A stretch of DNA of 64,000 nucleotides from CALOCY01 sp942491975 (GTDB lineage: Bacteria > Bacteroidota > Bacteroidia > Bacteroidales > Prolixibacteraceae), in the NCBI GenBank assembly GCA_942491975.1, contig CALOCY010000004.1, positions 2,852,001 to 2,916,000 on the forward strand, given 5' to 3'. Both the position numbers and the translations under genes were made by a program. How positions within the stretch are numbered: position 1 is the first letter of the stretch; each line of letters begins with the position of its first letter. Below the pieces are notes generated by a model that worked only from the letters and a program-made list of their open reading frames with translations, had not been told where the DNA came from and did not search any database. Shown here one piece after another: positions 1-8,803 of the stretch.

Positions 1-2
1 TT

Positions 3-443
3 GAGAAATACCTGACCGAACCACAAAAAGAGATGTTAAAAAAAGAGAAGCAGCTCATTAAAACCAATCGTGAAGAGTTTAAGGCATCGTTAAGCGAAGA
101 GCAGATGAAAATTCTGCGAAATGAAACCATGACACAGGAAGAAAAGAAAAAAAGGTTGAGGTCGACATTTACCAAACAACAACGCGAATTACTGGCCGAA
201 CATGAGAGAAGGCTGGAACGCACCAGGGCAGAATTCAAAAAATCGTTGACTGAACAGCAGCGTAATATGATCAGGGAACGGTTTGAAAGGGGGGAACACA
301 GGGATGATGCCGGGCAGCGTAAAGGTGATATCAAATACCGCAAAGGGGCGACAAATGAACCTAAAAGAGAAGGAAATACAGGTAGTGGCGGTAACGGTGG
401 TAATGGTAACGGCACCGGAGGAAATGGTGGTGGAGGTAATTAA
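3..443 (+). CDS. LTxxQ-repeat protein, 5' truncated by window edge
   Basis: The reading frame is open from the window edge, so the true start lies outside; the ATG at 33 is internal. The protein is very rich in Lys, Arg, Glu and Gln and repeats a unit with a strict 26-residue period, each opening with an LTxxQ-like motif (LTEPQ, LSEEQ, FTKQQ, LTEQQ). It ends in a tail of Gly and Asn with a few Thr and Ser. LTxxQ motifs are typical of the periplasmic Spy/CpxP chaperone family, which suggests an exported helical protein, but the signal peptide cannot be seen. It lies 20 bases before an outer-membrane protein gene and may be co-transcribed with it. Function is unproven. Confidence 0.6.
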   Translation, partial: EKYLTEPQKEMLKKEKQLIKTNREEFKASLSEEQMKILRNETMTQEEKKKRLRSTFTKQQRELLAEHERRLERTRAEFKKSLTEQQRNMIRERFERGEHRDDAGQRKGDIKYRKGATNEPKREGNTGSGGNGGNGNGTGGNGGGGN

Positions 444-463
444 ACATTTTAATACGGTACATC

Positions 464-1357
464 ATGACATATCCGCGTTTTAGAAAAAGTATAAAACTAT
501 TATGGGTGCTATTGTTTACAGTAGCATCCCTTTTTAGTTCGTATGGACAGGAGTCAAATACCAATGACCAATTGGATGCTTTACTTGATGAACTATTCTT
601 TAATGAAGAAAAATTTATTGACGAGATTTTAGAATCCCTGACTAATTATGATGTGATATACGCATCTGTCACATACAACAGCAATACGTTTTATGCAGGC
701 CGTGATGTGGGCATCAGTCAATTAAGTATTATGCCTCAAATCTCATATTACAGTTCAAAAGGGTTTAATGTTAGCGTTTCCGGGTTGTATTATGGTGAGT
801 TTACGCCGAACTGGAATTTTACCAATGTTTCATTGGGCTATTCCCGCTATGTGGGAAAAAAAGAGCTGTTAAGCTACCATGTTGGCTATACACGCTATTT
901 TTACAGCAATGGTTATGACACACTGACCAATGCATTCAATGCAAATATTGGCATAAGGAATAAGGACCGTACGCTGGGCGTAAAAGTAGCAGGTTATTAC
1001 TTGTTCGGGAACGATCAGTCATATCAGGTGGTCCCTCGTGCCTATGGTAATTTTACCTTGGCAAAAAACAAAAATATTGCGTTAAAAATAAGGCCGCAGC
1101 TTAACTTTATTTTCGGCCAACAGTCTGCCTTCACTGAAGAAACAATATCGCCGGGCAACACTGTTTTTAATGAGGAGGTGTACAACGGATTGTTATATAC
1201 ACAGGCAAATTTGCCGCTCTCGCTGGTAACAAAATCATGGGATCTGGAGATCGGTTACAGTGTTAACTTCCCTGAAGCAGTAGAAACAGGGGAAGATACG
1301 GACACTGCGGGGTTTTTATGCGTTTCAATCGGGTACCTGATCGATCTCGGCAAGTAA
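464..1357 (+). CDS. Putative outer-membrane beta-barrel protein
   Basis: A 297-residue protein. A basic N-terminus and hydrophobic stretch ending near SSYGQ (about residue 29) form a signal peptide. The rest alternates polar and aromatic residues (many Tyr, Phe, Asn), as in transmembrane beta-strands, and ends in a strand-like segment. No enzyme motif is visible. It follows the LTxxQ-repeat gene closely and is followed by two hairpins. I do not recognise the family more precisely; a structural or transport role in the outer membrane is an inference from composition. Confidence 0.55.
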   Translation: MTYPRFRKSIKLLWVLLFTVASLFSSYGQESNTNDQLDALLDELFFNEEKFIDEILESLTNYDVIYASVTYNSNTFYAGRDVGISQLSIMPQISYYSSKGFNVSVSGLYYGEFTPNWNFTNVSLGYSRYVGKKELLSYHVGYTRYFYSNGYDTLTNAFNANIGIRNKDRTLGVKVAGYYLFGNDQSYQVVPRAYGNFTLAKNKNIALKIRPQLNFIFGQQSAFTEETISPGNTVFNEEVYNGLLYTQANLPLSLVTKSWDLEIGYSVNFPEAVETGEDTDTAGFLCVSIGYLIDLGK

Positions 1358-1387
1358 TACTTGTTCATCAATCAATTGAAGGAAGTT

Positions 1388-1452
1388 AACAGGATAACAA
1401 AATCCCTGTTTTTACCCCAAGGATTCCATCCTCATTTTGAGGGTTAGAATCC
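1388..1452 (+). terminator. Two hairpins after the beta-barrel gene
   Basis: AACAGGAT (1388-1395) can pair with ATCCCTGTT (1402-1410), allowing one bulge, and is followed by TTTA. A second hairpin pairs GGATTC (1421-1426) with GAATCC (1447-1452) and CCTC with GAGG inside. The first resembles an intrinsic terminator for the upstream gene. Confidence 0.45.
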
Positions 1453-1499
1453 ATTTATCCTGTACATTTGATACGACTGCATAAATAAACCCGTTCCTG

Positions 1500-2228
1500 A
1501 TGAACTTCTACCAAAACATCGCCGGTTATTACCACCATATTTTTCCGTTAAATAAAAATCAGGTCGATTTTGTGAAAACAGCCTGCCCTGATGCTTCCGG
1601 TTCATCGGTACTGGAAGTGGGCTGTGCGACAGGAAGCCTGGTTATTGCGCTATCGGAAATCTTTGATAAGGTTACAGGCATCGATTTAGATGAAGCAATG
1701 CTGCAAAAAGCCCGGCATGCAGTCGGCAATGGAATAAACAATGTACACCTCCTTCCGCTGAATATGCTTGCTATCAAAAACACATTTGGAACAAATGCGT
1801 TTGATGCCATTGTCTGTTTTGGCAACACCCTTGTACATTTAGCCGATGAACAACAAATTTTCGACTTCTTTATCCAGGCTCGAAAGGCATTAAGGCCCCG
1901 GGGGAAACTGCTACTTCAAATCATCTATTACGACCGCATTATCGACCGGAAAATTGACAGATTGCCCACCATTGAAAACGATATTATCCGGTTTGAGCGA
2001 AATTACACCTATCGCATGGCGGATAACCGTATTGATTTTGCCACGCGCTTAACCATAAAAGCCGACAACCGGCAACTGGAAAATCTAATCACACTCTATC
2101 CGGTACGAAAAGCAGCCATTGGGCAACTGCTGCAAAAAGCGGGCTTCAGAAACATCAGTTATTGGGGCAGCTTTCAATGTGATCCGTTAACGGCAGATAG
2201 CATCCCGTTGATTGTAGAGACCGGATAG
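1500..2228 (+). CDS. Class I SAM-dependent methyltransferase
   Basis: A 242-residue cytosolic protein. Motif I of the Rossmann-fold methyltransferases is visible as VLEVGCATG at residues 37-45, with the acidic ribose-binding residue in GIDLDE near 61-65. Motif IV-like FDAIVCFGN follows. The substrate cannot be told from the sequence; the family includes small-molecule and ubiquinone-type methylases. A -7 box TACATTTG lies at 1463-1470, giving a 5' leader of about 20 bases, so the gene probably has its own promoter. Confidence 0.8.
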   Translation: MNFYQNIAGYYHHIFPLNKNQVDFVKTACPDASGSSVLEVGCATGSLVIALSEIFDKVTGIDLDEAMLQKARHAVGNGINNVHLLPLNMLAIKNTFGTNAFDAIVCFGNTLVHLADEQQIFDFFIQARKALRPRGKLLLQIIYYDRIIDRKIDRLPTIENDIIRFERNYTYRMADNRIDFATRLTIKADNRQLENLITLYPVRKAAIGQLLQKAGFRNISYWGSFQCDPLTADSIPLIVETG

Positions 2229-2343
2229 AAACATACGCCAAAAAAAGGCTAAACAAAACACCAAAAAATGATATTTTCTTCAACAGCTGGTATTACATTC
2301 CCGAAAATTATCTTGAAACTTATGATTTTCTGAAAAATTGCTA

Positions 2344-3717
2344 CTATTTAGTTAACCGAACAGCCGCCGATGTTATATCATAGTTAATAATAGCATCATA
2401 CCTGTATCTTATTGAGATATCAAAATAATAACTCAAAGCATGACCGTTAAATGTTGCTCCTATTGTCAAGAATGATCTCGGTCTGCAGATCCATTTTCTC
2501 AACTCTAAGTCTGTTGGGATATTTGATAAGTTAAAGATAAAATTATTATGTTTTGCATTGAAAAAAATATAATTTAGAGACCCTTTGGGGGGATTAACAT
2601 TAATCGTTTGCTTACCTAACCCAGTATTGTTGTTATATGCAATGAAAGAACCTTTCGAAAAGCTGAACCCCACAATTTGATATTGTTTTCCCAGTTCAAG
2701 TTTCAGGTGATGTCCCATTGAACCTTCTTTTATATAGTCCGTTTTAACATTTGCTATATGTTCGTTATGTGCCCATATTGCTATTTTAGTATTTCCACCG
2801 AACAGCGTAGAAAACCAAACGGTATTTTCTGCCATATACTTATCTCTATACAGCGGTTCTTTATGACTATTACCAAATATCACATCATTGGTTTGCTGTA
2901 TATTTTTTAGAAGCTGCCGAATGCGCTGGTATTCAAAATACGATGATTTAGAAATTAACTCTTCTTCAATATCATCTAACTTTATCAGAATATTTTCAAG
3001 GCCATCAGATATAGCCTGTTTTTCACCTTCATCCATTTCTTTATAATATTCGCGAACCTTTAATGATGAAGTATTGTCCATACCCATTATAATATTAAGG
3101 GTCGGGTTTATTTCATCAATAAATTCAGGCTTAACATTTTTAAAATAATCCAAGATTAAAGCTGGTTGATAGGTCATATGCTGACAATCAAAACCTATAA
3201 AATGTATTTTTTCTTCTTTCGTTTTATCTTCATTATATGTTCTCATCCACTCTAACAAATCCCTAATTTCTTCTGTCTTCCATGTCCAAAAATGCATTTT
3301 GTTGATCATCAGGCTATCAATATTACCTTCGCTATGACATACATATCTGTCAATATATATTGATTCACCCATATCACACTCAAACCCCAAAACTTTGAAA
3401 TTGTGATTTTCCACCAGGTACTTAAAAATCCTGTGCTTTAATTGAAAAAACTCTTTTGTACCGTGAGTGGCTTCACCTAAACCAACAATTTTCGCTTCAG
3501 CTAAGTATGCCAATGGTTGTAAATCGTCATCGGGTAAATCAGGAGCGGCACCATTTAATGGATATATTAAAGCATCCAATTCCTGAACATATTCCGCATA
3601 GACACCTGATAAGCCATCTGATGGCGCAATTTGTAATGGCTCTGCTGTTTTTTCACAAGCTGCAATTGTGAAAGATAAAGCAATAATTAATGCTCCCCTA
3701 AATATATTCTTATCCAT
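2344..3717 (-). CDS. Erythromycin esterase-like lipoprotein
   Basis: A 457-residue protein starting with a lipoprotein signal (hydrophobic run, then TIAAC with the lipidated Cys at 21). Residues 78-100 hold the family hallmark GLGEATHGTKEF, with Glu82 and His85 being the residues expected in the erythromycin esterase/EreA-like catalytic centre; a further AHNEH motif lies in the second half. Family members hydrolyse macrolide lactones or have unknown hydrolase roles. The lipid anchor makes a periplasmic or outer-membrane location likely and sets it apart from the usual cytosolic resistance enzymes, so macrolide resistance should not be assumed. AT-rich compared with its neighbours. Confidence 0.75.
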   Translation of the reverse strand: MDKNIFRGALIIALSFTIAACEKTAEPLQIAPSDGLSGVYAEYVQELDALIYPLNGAAPDLPDDDLQPLAYLAEAKIVGLGEATHGTKEFFQLKHRIFKYLVENHNFKVLGFECDMGESIYIDRYVCHSEGNIDSLMINKMHFWTWKTEEIRDLLEWMRTYNEDKTKEEKIHFIGFDCQHMTYQPALILDYFKNVKPEFIDEINPTLNIIMGMDNTSSLKVREYYKEMDEGEKQAISDGLENILIKLDDIEEELISKSSYFEYQRIRQLLKNIQQTNDVIFGNSHKEPLYRDKYMAENTVWFSTLFGGNTKIAIWAHNEHIANVKTDYIKEGSMGHHLKLELGKQYQIVGFSFSKGSFIAYNNNTGLGKQTINVNPPKGSLNYIFFNAKHNNFIFNLSNIPTDLELRKWICRPRSFLTIGATFNGHALSYYFDISIRYRYDAIINYDITSAAVRLTK

Positions 3718-3768
3718 GGATTAATGTTTTCATTGATGACACTGTTTATGGTAAAAAATTATCTAAAG

Positions 3769-4752
3769 TTAAAAATTTTCCTCAATCCAATCAATAATGG
3801 CATAGACAGCGATGTCGTTCATGCACTTGAAGTGCTTCCTGGGACAGTGGTGGTTACCCAACTTTGAGCAGGGACGGCACTTCAACCCACGTACCTGCAT
3901 AATCTCTGAGGCAGAATGGGGCAGGTAGGGAGACATGCCAAATTCAGGTACGGTATTGCCCCATACCGAAAGCATTTTTTTACGAAAAGCAGCCGCAATA
4001 TGCATCAATCCCGTATCATTGGAAATAACAAGACGTGCCTCTTTAATCAACGATGCCGACTCGCTAAGGGTAAGCTTTCCGCAAAAACTGATAACATTCC
4101 CGTTGGCAGACTGCATTATTTCAGCATCCATAACCGTTTCTGACTCTCCGCCCAGCAACACTACCGGCTTATCGGTTTTGCGGCATACCTCCAGCACCTT
4201 CTCGGACGGGAGACGCTTGGTGTAATACGTTCCCGACAGCACAAAAGCAATATACCCCTTGCTGAATGCTTCGGGAAGCTCTTTCGTATTAAACCGACCC
4301 TCTTCGGGAATAAAGTAATCGAGGCCCTTACCGTCGTTAATCACATTAAATGCCCTGAGCGTATCGAGGTAACGGTCGACAATATGAATATTGGGCAGTT
4401 TATTGATTTTAAAAGCTACAAGCAGAAACTTTTTGATATTGAGCTTATTGACACTGTATGATTTTGCATTAAGCATCCGCCTCACCTGGTTTGACCGGAT
4501 ATTGTTATGCAGGTCAATGATAAAATCGAATTTTTCGGCCCGGAGTTGCTCTATCACCCCCAGTATCTTATCATCAAACAGGTGTAACTTATCTACATAC
4601 GGATTTGATGCTAAAATGGAAGCGTGTTTGGCTTTGGTCAAAAAATGCACCTCAACACCGGCAACCTGTTTTTTCAGGCAGCGGATTACCGGTGTTGTTA
4701 AAACAATATCACCAATGGAACTGAATCGTATGATTAATATTTTCTGTGTCAA
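3769..4752 (-). CDS. Glycosyltransferase family 9 (heptosyltransferase-like)
   Basis: A 327-residue protein with the GT9 N-terminus (ILIIRFSSIGDIVLTTPVIRCLK), a central acceptor domain, and a C-terminal domain with the ISNDTGLMHIAAAF motif that binds the nucleotide-sugar phosphate. A Cys/His cluster near the C-terminus (CRPCSKLGNHHCPRKHFKC) is common in bacterial members. GT9 enzymes add heptose or other sugars to lipopolysaccharide or glycan cores from the cytoplasmic face. It lies 68 bases downstream of atpC on the same strand and could be read through from the atpDC unit. Confidence 0.85.
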   Translation of the reverse strand: MTQKILIIRFSSIGDIVLTTPVIRCLKKQVAGVEVHFLTKAKHASILASNPYVDKLHLFDDKILGVIEQLRAEKFDFIIDLHNNIRSNQVRRMLNAKSYSVNKLNIKKFLLVAFKINKLPNIHIVDRYLDTLRAFNVINDGKGLDYFIPEEGRFNTKELPEAFSKGYIAFVLSGTYYTKRLPSEKVLEVCRKTDKPVVLLGGESETVMDAEIMQSANGNVISFCGKLTLSESASLIKEARLVISNDTGLMHIAAAFRKKMLSVWGNTVPEFGMSPYLPHSASEIMQVRGLKCRPCSKLGNHHCPRKHFKCMNDIAVYAIIDWIEENF

Positions 4753-4820
4753 AACAAAAAGAGGCGGCTCAACGCCAACCTCGAAGTAAACACTATTTTT
4801 TGAACTTTCCTAAGATAAAT

Positions 4821-5063
4821 TTAAACCGATTCAGCCAAAACAATCACTTTATTCTGTTTTGACTCTACTACGCCACCGCCTATTTCAAACCGTTTTATCT
4901 GCCCGTTTGTATCAACAACCCGGATTGTCCCCTTCTCAAGCATTGATATGATCGGGGCATGTTGGTTCAGTATTTCAAATGAACCTTTGCTCCCGGGGAG
5001 TTGAACCTGTTTCACCTCTCCTGCAAAAACCTGCTTTTCGGGCGTTATGATCTCAAGATACAT
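4821..5063 (-). CDS. atpC: ATP synthase F1 subunit epsilon
   Basis: An 80-residue protein that matches only the N-terminal beta-sandwich domain of AtpC (start MYLEIITPEKQVFAGEV, then GSFEILNQHAPIIS and IGGGVVE). The C-terminal helical domain that inhibits ATP hydrolysis in many bacteria is absent, as is usual in Bacteroidota. The subunit joins gamma and the c-ring in the central stalk. It follows atpD by 110 bases on the same strand; the remaining subunits are encoded about 41 kb away. Confidence 0.92.
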   Translation of the reverse strand: MYLEIITPEKQVFAGEVKQVQLPGSKGSFEILNQHAPIISMLEKGTIRVVDTNGQIKRFEIGGGVVESKQNKVIVLAESV

Positions 5064-5173
5064 CTTGTTTCGGTTTTAATCAATAACTTCTTTCGATCTC
5101 TCACTATCATGATGACTGGTAATTACGCTAAATTGTTCACTGCCTGCGCTAATCCTAAAATCGAACAGCATGG

Positions 5174-6682
5174 TTATCCCGCCTCTGCCAGCATCTTCTC
5201 TCCTTTCGCAATCGCCTCCTCAATGGTGCCAACCAGGTTAAATGCAGCTTCAGGATACTGATCAACTTTGCCATCCATAATCATGTTAAAACCTTTTATG
5301 GTATCCTCAATCGAAACCAATGCCCCTTTCAATCCGGTAAACTGCTCGGCCACAAAAAACGGTTGCGACAAAAACCGCTGGACACGGCGTGCACGGTGTA
5401 CCACCATTTTATCGCCTTCCGACAACTCCTCCATTCCCAGGATGGCAATAATATCCTGCAACTCACGATAACGTTGTAACAGCTCTTTCACACGCTGTGC
5501 ACAATGGTAATGATCTTGCCCGACAATCTCCGGGGTCAAAATACGCGAAGTGGAATCGAGCGGATCAACAGCCGGGTAAATCCCCAGCTCTGAAATCTTT
5601 CGGCTCAGTACGGTTGTCGCGTCAAGGTGGGCAAACGTAGTGGCCGGAGCCGGGTCGGTAAGGTCGTCGGCAGGTACATACACCGCCTGTACCGAAGTAA
5701 TGGAGCCGTGCTTTGTAGAGGTGATACGCTCCTGCATAAACCCCATTTCGGTAGCCAGCGTGGGCTGGTACCCTACTGCCGAGGGCATACGCCCCAACAA
5801 GGCAGACACCTCGGAACCAGCCTGGGTAAAGCGGAATATATTATCCACAAAAAAGAGGATGTCGCTGCCGCCTGATTTTCCATCGCCATCACGCAAACTC
5901 TCTGCAACCGAAAGGCCCGAAAGTGCTACACGTGCACGTGCACCAGGAGGCTCGTTCATCTGGCCAAATACCATAGCCAGCTTTGATTTTTTCAGTTTTT
6001 CGGTATCTACTTTCGAAAGGTCCCAATTGCCCTCTTCCATGCTTTTCCTGAACTCTTCGCCGTAATCTACGATTTTGGCCTCAATCATCTCCCGCAACAG
6101 GTCATTCCCTTCACGCGTACGTTCGCCTACACCTGCAAAAACAGAAAATCCTTCGTGTGCCAGGGCAATATTGTTAATCAGCTCCTGTATCAGTACGGTT
6201 TTACCTACCCCTGCACCACCAAACAGGCCAATTTTACCTCCTTTGGCATACGGTTCAATCAGGTCAATCACCTTAATCCCCGTATGTAGCACTTCTGTTT
6301 CGGTACTCAGGTCTTTATACTTTGGCGGGGCACTGTGGATGCTCCGTCCCCCCTCTTTTGTAACAGCCTCAAGTCCGTCAATGGGTTCCCCTACTACATT
6401 CAATAAGCGTCCGATTGCACACTGTCCCAATGGCATAACGATAGGTGCGCCGGTCGCAACAACATCCATTCCCCGGCGCAACCCGTCGGTAGTATCCATT
6501 GCAATAGTACGGACTGTATGCTCTCCAATATGCTGTTGTACTTCAAAAACGAGGGGCGATTTGCCTTCACGCCTGATCTCAAGGGCATCCAGGATGTTCG
6601 GAAGTTTACTCCCTCCTGTTTCAAAACTTACGTCTACCACAGGCCCTATGACCTGTATAATTTTACCGCTGTTTTGTGCCAT
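5174..6682 (-). CDS. atpD: ATP synthase F1 subunit beta
   Basis: The catalytic beta subunit, 502 residues from the start MAQNSGKIIQVIGPVVDV; the frame is open another 33 codons upstream but those residues do not resemble the family. The P-loop GGAGVGKT is at 155-162, and GERTREGND, ALSGLSVAE and the signature PAVDPLDSTS follow. Compared with typical beta subunits there is an extra acidic/basic stretch after the REGNDLLREM motif (around EEFRKSMEEGNWDLSKVD). A -7 box reading TAAATTTG on the minus strand is at 6846-6853, about 160 bases upstream. Followed by atpC. Confidence 0.96.
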   Translation of the reverse strand: MAQNSGKIIQVIGPVVDVSFETGGSKLPNILDALEIRREGKSPLVFEVQQHIGEHTVRTIAMDTTDGLRRGMDVVATGAPIVMPLGQCAIGRLLNVVGEPIDGLEAVTKEGGRSIHSAPPKYKDLSTETEVLHTGIKVIDLIEPYAKGGKIGLFGGAGVGKTVLIQELINNIALAHEGFSVFAGVGERTREGNDLLREMIEAKIVDYGEEFRKSMEEGNWDLSKVDTEKLKKSKLAMVFGQMNEPPGARARVALSGLSVAESLRDGDGKSGGSDILFFVDNIFRFTQAGSEVSALLGRMPSAVGYQPTLATEMGFMQERITSTKHGSITSVQAVYVPADDLTDPAPATTFAHLDATTVLSRKISELGIYPAVDPLDSTSRILTPEIVGQDHYHCAQRVKELLQRYRELQDIIAILGMEELSEGDKMVVHRARRVQRFLSQPFFVAEQFTGLKGALVSIEDTIKGFNMIMDGKVDQYPEAAFNLVGTIEEAIAKGEKMLAEAG

Positions 6683-6782
6683 GTGTATGCTCTTTAAATC
6701 AAATAATTTCGTTCTTAAGTTCTCTCTGTTGACCTGGCGCGGACATGTTGTCCGTGCTTTGATTGAAAAAGGTTTATACAAG

Positions 6783-7343
6783 TCACGGACGTAGACGTCC
6801 GCCTTTAGATTTGCATTTTAGATAATCCCTAATTTTACATTCAAACAAATTTACTATTTCTAAATGATTTAATACCGGTTTCAAAACGATTAACTTTTCT
6901 AACGTTTAAAACGTTAGAAAAGTTCTGCTGTATTCAGGCAATTTTACCTGAATGTACTTCGGTACAGACGGGGATTTCTCCATAGGCTTTCAGCCCCCCA
7001 ACGGGAGAGGGTGAAAGAGCCAAAAGAGGCTTTGAGAACAAATTGTAAGCCCGGTTTTGCAATAGGACACAAAAAATCTTTCACTACTATTTTTTGAGAG
7101 TGAACGAATGTAATTTTGTCATTGATAGTTCACATGAGGCTGCCTTTCTACAAATACAAGGCTATTTATACAACACAATAGTGCGTTTAAATGAAGTATA
7201 AGTCAGGTTATCAGTCAGTTTTTCAGGCAGCCTCTTTTTTGCCTTCAATTCATAAATAACAGCCAAAGATTAAACTCTTGCTACTTGAATTCGTCCGGTC
7301 AATTCCGTAACTTTATTACATATAAACTTCAAAAAGGGATGTT
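6783..7343. other. Intergenic region with palindromes
   Basis: No convincing gene. It contains a 33-base palindrome at 6892-6924 (arms AACTTTTCTAACGTTT and its complement around one base), a hairpin ATTCAGG/CCTGAAT at 6932-6953, a small TGTAC-TTCG-GTACA hairpin at 6954-6967, and an inverted repeat GAGGCTGCCT (7136-7145)/AGGCAGCCTC (7225-7234) followed by TTTTTTG. The first three lie upstream of atpD. The last could fold a roughly 100-base RNA that ends in a terminator-like U run on the plus strand. Confidence 0.5.
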
Positions 7344-7682
7344 ATGTTTATTCTTCGGATTTTTATTGCATTACTAAGCCTTGCTTGCATTGTTGGCCCA
7401 CTTACCTGTCCTGATATGAGTGAAAACACAAATATGATTGCCTTGGGGCTGTTCGTATTTTTTCTTATCCTGCAACGGGTATTTATTCCCAAACTTACAG
7501 CAAAAACATTTCTTTCGCTGGCTTTTCCGCTCGGGTGGTTGTTGTTTGAGTTGCTAACGGCAACCGTCAAACCACTGGATCATTATTACCTGGTTATCCT
7601 GATTCTCTGCTTTGCCCTGATCTTTAAATTTTTCGACAATAAGTTGTGGAAAAAAATTGAATTGGTGTTGTACGGGGAATAA
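7344..7682 (+). CDS. Small membrane protein of unknown function
   Basis: A 112-residue very hydrophobic protein with about four membrane segments (residues roughly 2-22, 28-48, 55-73 and 80-98), ending in KKIELVLYGE. No conserved functional motif is recognised. It stands alone before trpS, preceded by a noncoding region with a possible structured RNA. Likely real because of length, composition and a clean spacing to its neighbours; role unknown. Confidence 0.55.
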   Translation: MFILRIFIALLSLACIVGPLTCPDMSENTNMIALGLFVFFLILQRVFIPKLTAKTFLSLAFPLGWLLFELLTATVKPLDHYYLVILILCFALIFKFFDNKLWKKIELVLYGE

Positions 7683-7796
7683 CTGTTTTCTTACATACGA
7701 TTTCTTGTCTCAAAGAGGAGATTCCACTTACCGAATGGTACCTGCTTTATCGGTAGAAATGTTAACTTTGTGCCCGATAAAGAATAATTTAAGACC

Positions 7797-8789
7797 ATGA
7801 GAACAGTAGTAAGCGGCATCAGGCCAACAGGGAACTTGCATTTGGGCAACTATTTTGGGGCGTTACGCAATTTTGTGAGAATGCAACACGACTATAATTG
7901 TTATTTCTTTATTGCCGACTGGCACTCGCTTACAACACATCCCAACCCTAAAAATCTTCATCAAAGTGTAAAAACAGTACTTGCCGAATACCTTGCTGCC
8001 GGGATTGATCCCGAGGTATCAACAATCTATATTCAAAGCGACATTCCTGAAATTACGGAGTTGTACCTTCTGTTGAATATGAATGCTTATATTGGCGAAC
8101 TGGAAAGGACGGTTACCTTTAAAGAAAAGGTGCGGAAACAACCTGAAAATGTAAATGCCGGATTACTTACGTATCCTGTTTTACAGACAGCAGATATAAT
8201 CATTCACAAAGCACACCTCGTTCCTGTTGGGAAAGACCAGGAACAACATGTTGAAATGGCACGAAAATTTGCAAGAAGATTCAATAAAACATATAAAAGT
8301 GACTGTTTCCCGATGCCAAAACCATTTAATTTTGGTGAAAAACTGATTAAAGTGCCAGGCCTTGATGGCAGCGGAAAAATGGGAAAATCGGAAGGGAATG
8401 CCATTAACTTAATTGATGCCCCTGAAGTGATACGTAAAAAGGTAATGCGTGCTGTTACTGATGCTGGTCCGACAGTAATGAACGCTGAAAAACCTGAGCC
8501 AGTACAAAACCTTTTTACACTGATGGATATTGTTTCCGATCCTGAAATAGTAAAGCAGTTTGACAAAGCTTACGCCCAATGCGAAATTCGTTATGGTGAT
8601 CTAAAAAAACAACTGGCTGAAGATATTATCAACTTCACGGCACCCATTCGCGGACGAATAATTGATATTTTAGAAGATGAGACTTACCTGTCTAGGGTTG
8701 CAAAAATGGGTGCCGAAAAAGCCCGTGAGTCGGCAAATAATACGTTAAATGAGGTAAAACAACTGATTGGGTTCAAAAAACTGTTTTAA
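7797..8789 (+). CDS. trpS: Tryptophanyl-tRNA synthetase
   Basis: A 330-residue class I aminoacyl-tRNA synthetase. The HIGH-like motif appears as PTGNLHLGNYFG (residues 9-20) and the KMSKS loop as GSGKMGKSEGN in the second half. Length is normal for the bacterial enzyme, which charges tRNA-Trp in the cytosol. A TAACTTTG -7 box lies at 7763-7770, about 27 bases before the ATG. The next gene follows after only 14 bases and is probably co-transcribed, although it encodes an unrelated exported protein. Confidence 0.96.
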   Translation: MRTVVSGIRPTGNLHLGNYFGALRNFVRMQHDYNCYFFIADWHSLTTHPNPKNLHQSVKTVLAEYLAAGIDPEVSTIYIQSDIPEITELYLLLNMNAYIGELERTVTFKEKVRKQPENVNAGLLTYPVLQTADIIIHKAHLVPVGKDQEQHVEMARKFARRFNKTYKSDCFPMPKPFNFGEKLIKVPGLDGSGKMGKSEGNAINLIDAPEVIRKKVMRAVTDAGPTVMNAEKPEPVQNLFTLMDIVSDPEIVKQFDKAYAQCEIRYGDLKKQLAEDIINFTAPIRGRIIDILEDETYLSRVAKMGAEKARESANNTLNEVKQLIGFKKLF

Positions 8790-8803
8790 AATATAGAGGT
8801 ATT

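Noticed and set aside
283..483. 66-residue frame inside the LTxxQ gene
   Set aside because: A frame shadow of the Gly-rich tail; it runs into the next gene.
6683..6781. Longer AtpD start (33 extra residues)
   Set aside because: The added residues have no similarity to beta subunits, while MAQNSGKIIQVIGPVVDV is the expected N-terminus.
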